A stretch of 64,000 nt of DNA from Myxococcales bacterium (lineage in GTDB: Bacteria; Myxococcota_A; Polyangia; Polyangiales; Polyangiaceae): assembly GCA_947473045.1 (NCBI GenBank), contig CANJCO010000009.1, forward strand, positions 1 through 64,000. The letters are read 5' to 3'. A model generated the notes under the pieces. The model was not told the DNA's origin. It saw nothing but the letters and a program-made list of their open reading frames with translations, and did not search any database. Shown here piece by piece: positions 34,278 through 41,292 of the stretch (positions are counted from its first letter, which is position 1; each line of letters begins with the position of its first letter). The position numbers and the translations under genes are program-made.

Positions 34278-36911
34278 CTACAGCTCCCCGCGAATGCCGA
34301 GGCTCGGCAGGATGGGCAGCCCGGTGGCGTAGGACTGCCTCGTGAAATTGTAATTGTAGCTGATGCCCTCGACGTTGCCCTGATTGTAGACGTTCTGCAC
34401 GTCGGCATAGACGCCGAGCTGCCAGTTCGAAAACTTCCAGGTTTTGTCGACCCGGATGTCGATCTGATGAAACATCGGCAGTCGCGATCCGTTGGGAGGA
34501 TAGGCCCGCTGCGCGAGGTTCGCGCCAGCGTTCGCGTCGAAGAACCCGTAGAGATTGGGAGTGTACAGGTTGCCCGAGACGAGGCGAAAGCGCGCGCCGA
34601 CCTCCCAGCCGCGCCCCAGCCGGTAGCTGCCCAGCATGGTGAGAATGTGCGTCTGGTCGAACGACGCGAGGCGAACCGCGTCTTCGGGTGTGTCCTGGCG
34701 CTCGCTGTGCGACAGCGTGTAGGCGATCCAGCCGAAGAAGTGCGAGTCGGGCTTGTAACGAATCAGCGTCTCGAGGCCGTAGACCTTCCCGCGACCGTCG
34801 TTGAGGTTGCCGGGGACGACCTGCTGATCGAGCTGCTTGTAAAAGCTTTCGACCGACACTTCGAGGTTCTTGGTGATCTCGCGCTCGACGCCGCCAGAAT
34901 ATTGAAGCGCGCGGTTGGAGAACAACCCGGACTGCCCGAATACGGGCGACGACTCCTGCGGCTGCGGCGGCTGATAAAATACGCCCGCGCCGCCCTTGAG
35001 AGTCGTGCGCGGAAACGAGGGGCCCACGTCCTGACGAACGACAAAGCGGGGACCGAGGTCCCAGCGCTTGGTGTCCTTGGCATAATCGAGCCGCACGCCT
35101 GGAACGATGCGGGTTCCCCGAAACGGCGTGAGCTCGAACTCGGCGTAGAGGCCGGGGCGGTAGAGCGAGCCCGACTGCTGCGACTGCAGAGGGGGGCGCG
35201 AGAGCCCCGGGCCGCTCGGCGGCTCGCCCGGACGCGGAATCGACGGCAGCCGCGCGTCGACCGTGTAGGGAGACTCGAGCATGTCGATGCCGAAGTTCGC
35301 CACGACGCCCTGCGAAATTTTCTGGGAGATCTCCGCCCGGCCCGTGATGGGATAGGTGGTGAGCTTGAAGTAGACGTCTCCGAGCGAGAAATCGATGAAG
35401 TCCTGCCCTACGGCGGCGCTGAGCTTGAACTCTGTCGTGGGCGAGAGCCTGTTGCGGTAGAGCCCTTGAGCGCGCCAAAAGCCGGTGTGCGCGCTGATGC
35501 CGCCGCCGATGCTCGGATCGCTGGCGTTGGAGTCTTTAATGAGCAAATCGAGGCGATCGTCGGAGCCGAACACCAGCGCGCGAAATGACTGATCGCGGCT
35601 CCAGCGCTTTTCGAGCATGGCCTGATAGTCATAGTAGACGGGGGCGGTGGTCACGCCGGCGCCCGTCTGCTCGAGCACGGGCTTGAGCCATGTGTCGACC
35701 CACGATCGGCGGCCAGCCACTGCGAAGCTCCAGCCGTGGCCGAGGGGGCCTTCGGCCAGCAAGCGCACGTCGATGAGGTCGACCTGCGCCAGCGCGTGAA
35801 TTTTGTCCTGCTTCGGATCACGGATCGCGGCGTCGACGATGCCGCCTTGCGCGCGGCCATACTGCGCGCTGAAGTTGCCCGGGTAGAAGTCGATGCGGTC
35901 GAGGAGCTCGGTGGGGACCACGCTCGACAGGCCGCCGAAGTGATAGACGAGCGGTATGGGAGTCCCGTCGACGAAAATGAGGGTGTCCTGGGGGGCCGCG
36001 CCGCGCACGACGAGCAGTCCGGCGAGGCCTGGCGGGCGCGCGACTCCCGGGAGGTTCTGAAGCGCGCGAAGGGCGTCACCGTTGGAGCCGGGGATACGCA
36101 GCAGCTCGCGCTGCTCGATGGTGCGCTTGGTGACCTCGCGCGCAGGCTTGTTGCCCTTGACGGTGACCTCTTCGACGTCGTCGTCGCTGGTTTTCTTCGA
36201 AGGCGCGGCGGTCACTGCGGCGGGCGCATCGGCGTCGAGCCGCAAGACATTCGACGCCTCCTCACCGGGCGCGAGCGGTTGATCGACCGCCTGGGCAGAA
36301 AACCCCGAGGCCACGACCGAAAGCCGGTAGTCGCCGAACGGGAGGTCGACCGCGCGAAACGTGCCGTCGGCGGCGGTCTGCACGCTCGTCACGACGGCCC
36401 CGGCCTTCGACACGGTGAGCGTAGCCGCTGCGATCGGCTTGCCCGTAGCGCGGTCGGAGATTTTGCCTACGATTCGCCCCGGCGGCGGAGAAAAAACGTA
36501 CTGGTGCTTGATCCGCGCCGCGACCGGGACCGCGTTTCGCGTGGCCGGGTCGAACTCGAGGGTGCTCGCAGCGGCCAGCGCGGCCTCGTCGAAGCCGTGC
36601 CCCTGAGGCGCCTCGACACGGGAATCTTTTACGCGACCCGCGGCGTCGATGGTGAGCACGAGCACGACCGTGACCGCGTCGCGAACGCCGTCTTTAATCG
36701 CCGCGGCGGGGTAGGTCGCGCCGTCGTCGCGGCGGAGCACCGGCAGCGTGATCGTCGCGGGAGCCGGCGGCGGCGGCGCTTCGGCGCTGGCAGGCGCCCT
36801 GACGGCGGCGCCCTGCCCGCCCCCGTAGGGAGCGTCCTGAGCCAGAGCGGGCGCGGAGAGCGCGTGCGCTCCAAGTGCCGCGGAGAGGGCGATGAGCCTG
36901 CGTGCGCGCAT
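34278..36911 (-). CDS. TonB-dependent receptor with N-terminal TonB-C-like and CarboxypepD-like domains
   Basis: The 877-residue outer-membrane protein has a signal peptide (MRARRL to SAPALA), then a TonB C-terminal-like domain (about 50-140; ITLPVLRRDDGATYPAAAIKDG and DAAGRVKDSRVEAPQGHGFDEAAL). A carboxypeptidase-regulatory-like domain follows (GRIVGKISDRATGKPIAAATL). Then come a TonB-dependent plug (around residues 260-390, IEQRELLRIPGSNGDALRALQNLPG) and a beta-barrel with repeated aromatic strands, ending in GIRGEL. It imports a large substrate using inner-membrane energy. The TonB-C-like part is normally found in the energy-transducing TonB itself, so the fusion is unusual outside related bacteria. 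Confidence 0.9.
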   Translation of the reverse strand: MRARRLIALSAALGAHALSAPALAQDAPYGGGQGAAVRAPASAEAPPPPAPATITLPVLRRDDGATYPAAAIKDGVRDAVTVVLVLTIDAAGRVKDSRVEAPQGHGFDEAALAAASTLEFDPATRNAVPVAARIKHQYVFSPPPGRIVGKISDRATGKPIAAATLTVSKAGAVVTSVQTAADGTFRAVDLPFGDYRLSVVASGFSAQAVDQPLAPGEEASNVLRLDADAPAAVTAAPSKKTSDDDVEEVTVKGNKPAREVTKRTIEQRELLRIPGSNGDALRALQNLPGVARPPGLAGLLVVRGAAPQDTLIFVDGTPIPLVYHFGGLSSVVPTELLDRIDFYPGNFSAQYGRAQGGIVDAAIRDPKQDKIHALAQVDLIDVRLLAEGPLGHGWSFAVAGRRSWVDTWLKPVLEQTGAGVTTAPVYYDYQAMLEKRWSRDQSFRALVFGSDDRLDLLIKDSNASDPSIGGGISAHTGFWRAQGLYRNRLSPTTEFKLSAAVGQDFIDFSLGDVYFKLTTYPITGRAEISQKISQGVVANFGIDMLESPYTVDARLPSIPRPGEPPSGPGLSRPPLQSQQSGSLYRPGLYAEFELTPFRGTRIVPGVRLDYAKDTKRWDLGPRFVVRQDVGPSFPRTTLKGGAGVFYQPPQPQESSPVFGQSGLFSNRALQYSGGVEREITKNLEVSVESFYKQLDQQVVPGNLNDGRGKVYGLETLIRYKPDSHFFGWIAYTLSHSERQDTPEDAVRLASFDQTHILTMLGSYRLGRGWEVGARFRLVSGNLYTPNLYGFFDANAGANLAQRAYPPNGSRLPMFHQIDIRVDKTWKFSNWQLGVYADVQNVYNQGNVEGISYNYNFTRQSYATGLPILPSLGIRGEL

Positions 36912-36995
36912 GGTATGCCGGTGTGAACTAGCCGCGCGGAAAGCCGGCTGCAACCGCCCCGAAGGTTGATGCTGCGCAGGCGCCCGCAGTTGCGC

Positions 36996-37001
36996 GATAA
37001 T
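36996..37001 (+). promoter_or_regulatory. Candidate -10 element for a leaderless transcript
   Basis: GATAAT matches five of six bases of the -10 consensus and ends six bases before GTG 37008. The transcript would begin close to the start codon. The -35 region is only a weak TGCGCA. Confidence 0.35.
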
Positions 37002-37007
37002 CGGCGG

Positions 37008-37346
37008 GTGGCAGACAATCTCGCGACGTACGCCTTTCTTGGCTTTGGGCTGATCGCGATTTTCATCGCCGCGCGCGCGTTCTTCGACCGCAAGACCACG
37101 GAGCCGGCGCGCTACGTCGGCTCGCAGCTACACTACGACGACGTACTGGCGACCCTCGACACCGTGGCGCGCCGCATCGTCGTCGCCCATCCACACGAAG
37201 ACGAATTTGCGCAAACGCGTCGGGTCCGGGACGAGCTCATCCTTGGCAAATTTCGCAACGCTGATCAGTATGAGGCAGTGATTCTCGGGGTCGTGAAGCG
37301 ACTGAGAGGCGCCGAGGCCGCCACCGTGCGAGAGTGGACCGACTGA
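37008..37346 (+). CDS. Small membrane protein upstream of fmt
   Basis: The 112-residue product has one transmembrane helix near its start (LATYAFLGFGLIAIFIAARAFF) and a cytoplasmic domain with acidic and basic helices (ARRIVVAHPHEDEFAQTRR, NADQYEAVILGVVKRLRG). No family is recognised. Start GTG 37008 is preferred because a GATAAT box lies six bases upstream; an upstream ATG at 36969 exists in the same open frame region but lacks support. It ends in TGATG, overlapping the fmt start codon by one base, so fmt is translationally coupled to it. Confidence 0.6.
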   Translation: MADNLATYAFLGFGLIAIFIAARAFFDRKTTEPARYVGSQLHYDDVLATLDTVARRIVVAHPHEDEFAQTRRVRDELILGKFRNADQYEAVILGVVKRLRGAEAATVREWTD

Positions 37347-38317
37347 TGAGAGCCATTTTCTTCGGCACCCCCGAGTTCGCGGTGCCCTGCCTCGATGCGC
37401 TGACCGAAATCGCCGACGTGGCGCTCGTCGTCTGCCAGCCCGACAAGCCTTCCGGTCGCGGGCTGACGCTGACAGCGCCGCCCGTCAAACTGCGCGCAGC
37501 GGCGCTGGGACTGCCGCTCGCGCAGCCCGCCAAGGTGCGCACCGGCGAGCTCGCCGAGCTCGTGCGGGCCCAAAACGCCGACGTCGCCCTCGTCGTCGCG
37601 TACGGCCGCATTCTTCCCGGCGACGTGCTGTCGGGACCGCGGCTCGGCTGCGTGAACGTACACGCGTCGATTCTCCCTCGCTACCGCGGGGCCGCGCCGA
37701 TCACCTGGGCCATCGCGAGGGGCGAGCGCGAAGCCGGAGTCACCCTGATGCAAATGGACGCCGGCATGGATACCGGCCCGACACTCGAAGTGCGCGCGCT
37801 TGCGATCGGAGCCGACGAGACCGCCGGCGAGCTGTCGCTCCGCCTCTCGCAGCTGGGCGCCCTCGCGGCGCGGGAGGGGCTGCCGCGCTACGTCCGGGGC
37901 GAGCTTGCGCCCGCACCGCAAGACCACGACCACGCCACGGCCGCGCCGATTCTCAGCAAGGACCACGGCAAGATCGACTTCGCGCTCGACGCGCAGTGCG
38001 TGCACGACCACGTGCGCGCCATGAACCCGTGGCCCGCCGCTTCCGCACAGCATCGCGGCAAGCGGATAATGGTGCACAATACACGAATGGTAGGCGAGGC
38101 TCCGGCCGGCGCCGTCCCCGGACAAGTCGTGCTCGCCGACAAGTCGCGCGTTGTCGTCGCATGCGGCACCGCGCGCGGCGAAGGCTACGTCGGAGCGACC
38201 GGCGCGGCTCCGCGGTGCGTCGAGCTGGTGCGCGTGCAGCTCGAGGGCAAAAAGCCCGTTCGCGGCGGCGACTGGTTTTTGGGGCGGGGCGTCCAGCAGG
38301 GTGACAGACTGGGGTGA
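37346..38317 (+). CDS. fmt: Methionyl-tRNA formyltransferase
   Basis: The 323-residue enzyme formylates initiator Met-tRNA with 10-formyl-tetrahydrofolate. It has the start IFFGTPEFAVPCL, the catalytic NVHASILPRYRGAAPITWAI segment, the aspartate GVTLMQMDAGMDTGP and a C-terminal OB-fold part. ATG 37346 overlaps the previous gene's stop; the longer frame from 37334 lies inside that gene. A strong hairpin terminator follows directly. Confidence 0.95.
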   Translation: MRAIFFGTPEFAVPCLDALTEIADVALVVCQPDKPSGRGLTLTAPPVKLRAAALGLPLAQPAKVRTGELAELVRAQNADVALVVAYGRILPGDVLSGPRLGCVNVHASILPRYRGAAPITWAIARGEREAGVTLMQMDAGMDTGPTLEVRALAIGADETAGELSLRLSQLGALAAREGLPRYVRGELAPAPQDHDHATAAPILSKDHGKIDFALDAQCVHDHVRAMNPWPAASAQHRGKRIMVHNTRMVGEAPAGAVPGQVVLADKSRVVVACGTARGEGYVGATGAAPRCVELVRVQLEGKKPVRGGDWFLGRGVQQGDRLG

Positions 38318-38327
38318 GTTGCCCCAT

Positions 38328-38363
38328 AACCGCGCCGGCGCGTTCCAATCGCGGCGCGGTTTT
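38328..38363 (+). terminator. Intrinsic terminator of fmt
   Basis: A 10-bp perfect stem (AACCGCGCCG at 38328-38337 with CGGCGCGGTT at 38352-38361) is followed by TT and lies 10 bases after the fmt stop. The T-tract is short. Confidence 0.65.
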
Positions 38364-38550
38364 CCAGTCCGCCGAAAAATGCCTTGTAAATTCGAGGATC
38401 CGGGTCGGACTTTCGACGCTCTGGTTGCTACGAGAGTGGCTGGTTGCGCGCGCACAGGCGCTACTTTGCCGGAGTTGCCCATGAGCCGAATCGCCTCTGC
38501 CTGCTCCATCGCCGCATTTGGCGGCGCCCCTGGCGTACTGAGCCACTGAC

Positions 38551-38775
38551 ATGCGGTCTACGGCGCTCCAGTTCATGCGCGTCTCCGTCGCACTCGCGCT
38601 CGTCGCCGTTTCGAGCGGCGCCTGCAGTCATGTTGCGCCCTACCAACGCGGACGCCTCGCGCATCCGACGATGACCGGCAGCGAACTCGGCGCGGGCGAA
38701 GCTCACGTCTACGCCGTGCAAGAAGGCGCTACGGGGGGCGGGACGGTCGCGGAGAGCGGCTGCGGATGCAACTGA
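38551..38775 (+). CDS. DUF4266 small lipoprotein
   Basis: The 74-residue lipoprotein has a signal peptide, the lipobox SGAC (Cys about 25) and the family phrases HVAPYQRGRLAHPTM and EAHVYAVQEGATGG, ending in GCGCN. DUF4266 proteins are usually encoded with a thioredoxin-like and a DUF3570 gene. Neither is here, so this copy is an orphan. ATG 38551 has no strong ribosome-binding site; an ATG at 38575 is an alternative. The 233-base gap before it holds the fmt terminator and otherwise no clear feature. Confidence 0.8.
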   Translation: MRSTALQFMRVSVALALVAVSSGACSHVAPYQRGRLAHPTMTGSELGAGEAHVYAVQEGATGGGTVAESGCGCN

Positions 38776-39056
38776 AGCACTGCCGAGGCTGCCCCGCCGG
38801 CGGCTGCGCATCCACGGGGACATCTGCGCGGCCGTTGCGTCGATCATCGACGTGCGCTCGACAGTCGACGGGGGGCGCAGCCTGCGCGTCGGACCGCACC
38901 TTCGTCTTCGCGGCCGTGCGCCGAGGCGGCGTGCTCACCGCGGCCGGGCTTGGGTGCGCCCTGGCCTACGGCTTCTGAGCAAGCTCAGCGGCGCTGGCCT
39001 TACGCCCCGATTCGCGCGATGCTTGGGGCTTCACCCGTAACGCTGAGGCGGCCATC

Positions 39057-40577
39057 ATGCACACGCGACAACGCGCTTTCATTTCATCTCTCGCGCTCGT
39101 CGCGCTGGGCTCCGCCTGGGCTTGCGGCAGCGACGACGCGCTCTCCATCTCGCTTCCCGACGCAGGCGGCGACGGCATGGCCACAGGCGACGGCAACGCC
39201 TTCGACGGCAGCGCCTTCGACGGCAGCGCCTTCGACGCGGGCGGCCCCGACGCTGCGGTCGTCGACAGCGCGCCTCCGTGCGTCGGCCTCGAGTGCCAGC
39301 AGGTCACGTGCGACGGCGGGGCGACGACGCAGGTCTCCGGCACGGTGCTCGATCCAGCGCTGAAAAACCCCGTATACAACGCGATCGTGTACGTCCCGAA
39401 CGGGCCGCTGGCCGCGATCAAGCACGGCCCTTCGTGTGATCGCTGCGCAGACGCACCGAGCGGCAGCCCGCTCACCATCACCACCACCGGCGCCGACGGC
39501 AAGTTCACCCTGACCAACATGCCCGTGGGCGTGGACATTCCGCTCGTCATCCAGATTGGCAAGTGGCGCCGCGCGACCAAGGTCACGGTCGCGGCCTGCT
39601 CCGACAACGCGCTCCCGCAGACACTCACGCGATTGCCAAAAAACTCTGCCGAGGGCGATTTGCCGCAAATGGCGATCGCGATGGGGGCGTGCGATCCGCT
39701 CGAGTGCCTGCTGCGCAAGATTGGTATCGACGACAGCGAATTCACCCCTTCGAACGGCAACGGTCACGTCCACCTCTATCAGGGCACCGGCGCCGGCAAC
39801 TCGCAGAGCGGCGGCAACGGCACGCAGCCGTCGACGGACCTGTGGGGAAGCAAGCTGGGCGCTTACGACGTGGTGCTCAACGCGTGCGAGTGCTCGCAGC
39901 CCGATCCGAACAACAAAGTTCCGGTATCGACGGTCCGTGATTATGCCAATCAGGGCGGGCGCGTCTACGCGTCGCACTACCAGTCTCACTGGATTCAGCA
40001 GGGGGCCGCCCCGTTTCCGGCGACCGCGACCTGGAACGGCAACGGCAACGTCGTTGCGAACAACCCGGTGACGGTCAATCAAGCCTATGACAAGCAAAAA
40101 GCCCTGGCCAGCTGGCTGCTCGCCACGGGCGCGAGCGGCATGAAGGGGCAAATCACGTTGGCCGATCTGCGCCCCGACGTGCTGCAGGCGAGCGCGCCGG
40201 CGATTGCGTGGCTCGAGATACCCAAGAACGGGCAAAACCCGAACCTCGTTACGGCCTATACGTTTCAGGCTCCGTTCAGCGCGGCGGTCGATGGGGGCGC
40301 GGACGGCGGGCTCGACTCCGGCGTCGACAGCGGCGCGGACGCGGGGCCCGATGGCGGCGCAGGCCCTGCCTGTGGCAAGGTTGCGTTCGGCGACTACCAC
40401 GCTGGCGCCCAGCTCATGAACGCAAACGTCTCGTTCCCGGCGCAGTGCGGCGGCGGCGGCGACGCGGGAGCGCCCGCGATGACAGCCAATGAGAAGCTCA
40501 TGGAATTCATGTTCTTCGATCTGATGTCGTGCATTCAGGACGACACCCAGTCGCCTGTCGTGCCCCCGCGCAAATAG
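39057..40577 (+). CDS. Large lipoprotein with carboxypeptidase-regulatory-like domain and 15-bp repeat
   Basis: The 506-residue lipoprotein has a signal peptide with lipobox SAWAC (about residue 23). Asp/Gly/Ala linker includes three near-copies of AFDGS. A carboxypeptidase-regulatory-like beta domain (VSGTVLDPALKNPVYNAIVY) follows. A ThuA-like glutamine-amidotransferase-fold part (GAYDVVLNACECS, YANQGGRVYASHYQSHWIQ) is next, and a second Asp/Gly/Ala linker and a C-terminal Cys-containing end. The role is unknown; the ThuA-like part suggests a carbohydrate-related function. ATG 39057 follows GAGG. The region 38776-39056 before it (281 bases) has no clear gene. Confidence 0.82.
   Translation: MHTRQRAFISSLALVALGSAWACGSDDALSISLPDAGGDGMATGDGNAFDGSAFDGSAFDAGGPDAAVVDSAPPCVGLECQQVTCDGGATTQVSGTVLDPALKNPVYNAIVYVPNGPLAAIKHGPSCDRCADAPSGSPLTITTTGADGKFTLTNMPVGVDIPLVIQIGKWRRATKVTVAACSDNALPQTLTRLPKNSAEGDLPQMAIAMGACDPLECLLRKIGIDDSEFTPSNGNGHVHLYQGTGAGNSQSGGNGTQPSTDLWGSKLGAYDVVLNACECSQPDPNNKVPVSTVRDYANQGGRVYASHYQSHWIQQGAAPFPATATWNGNGNVVANNPVTVNQAYDKQKALASWLLATGASGMKGQITLADLRPDVLQASAPAIAWLEIPKNGQNPNLVTAYTFQAPFSAAVDGGADGGLDSGVDSGADAGPDGGAGPACGKVAFGDYHAGAQLMNANVSFPAQCGGGGDAGAPAMTANEKLMEFMFFDLMSCIQDDTQSPVVPPRK
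39198..39236 (+). repeat. 15-bp tandem repeat in lipoprotein linker
   Basis: Two full units and one nine-base partial unit of GCCTTCGACGGCAGC encode repeated AFDGS in the linker behind the lipobox of the large lipoprotein. Confidence 0.85.
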
Positions 40578-40581
40578 GCAA

Positions 40582-41292
40582 TCAGTACAGCCCGTAGCCG
40601 CGCCCCAGCGCCTCCGAAAACAGATTGCACAATACATGAAACCCGATGGAGGCGCCGACGCCTCCGGTGCGGGCGCGCAACCAGCCGAACACGAGCGACG
40701 GAAAGAACACCGCGAGGCGCGCGGGGTCGCGGACAGTGAGCAGGTGGCCGAGCGCAAAGACCGCCGACGTGATCAGCAGCCCGGGGCCGACGCGCGCGCC
40801 CAGCACAAGCCACTGCGGCGGCAGCGCGTCGTCGAGGCGCGACTGCAGGTAACCCCGGTAAAACGCTTCTTCCGGGAGGGCCACGAGCATCAACTGGCCG
40901 GCCACGAGGTTGAGTGTCTCGTAGGGCGCGACCACGAGATGAAACGCGGCCCGGGGATGCCACCAGGTGCGCCAGCCGAAGTAGAACGGGACGAACGCGA
41001 TCGTTGCGGTCGCGAGCGCCCACGCAAGCGCGCGGAGCCCATCGCGAGCCAGCGCCTGCGCGCGCGGCAGCGGACCGCTCACGAGCCCGCCGAGCGACAA
41101 GCCTGACGCGGCGACGCGAACGTCGTCGTGACGCCAGACGAGCCACCACACGGCCGCGAGGAAGGTGAGCCCGACGCCGGTACCGGCGTGCCGACGGGGC
41201 ACCGCTGCAGCGACCGAAGCGACCGCGGCGCTCACCGCGAGCGACGCGATCGCCGCCTCGATCAGCGCCCGTCGGCGCGTTAGTTCGAGCAC
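40582..41292 (-). CDS. CPBP intramembrane glutamic endopeptidase, myxosortase-like
   Basis: The 236-residue membrane protease has six or seven hydrophobic helices and the CPBP catalytic motifs EExxxR (LPEEAFYRGYLQ), the middle His (FALGHLL) and HxxxN (HVLCN). The segment AVFFPSLVFGWLRARTG before HVLCN resembles myxosortases of the MrtX kind, which cut MYXO-CTERM tails; one such tail protein lies at 15741-17135. That assignment is inference from pattern. Its start overlaps the upstream kinase gene by 13 bases, so translation is coupled. Confidence 0.82.
   Translation of the reverse strand: MLELTRRRALIEAAIASLAVSAAVASVAAAVPRRHAGTGVGLTFLAAVWWLVWRHDDVRVAASGLSLGGLVSGPLPRAQALARDGLRALAWALATATIAFVPFYFGWRTWWHPRAAFHLVVAPYETLNLVAGQLMLVALPEEAFYRGYLQSRLDDALPPQWLVLGARVGPGLLITSAVFALGHLLTVRDPARLAVFFPSLVFGWLRARTGGVGASIGFHVLCNLFSEALGRGYGLY

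Noticed and set aside
34089-35588. A 499-codon plus-strand frame over the TonB receptor and lipoprotein genes
   Set aside because: Antisense to the receptor gene, with no domain and typical shadow composition.
38766-38978. A 70-codon frame overlapping the end of the DUF4266 gene
   Set aside because: It starts with an ATG overlapping the previous stop but has no ribosome-binding site, no recognised domain and codon use unlike the neighbours; a gene here is possible but not supported.
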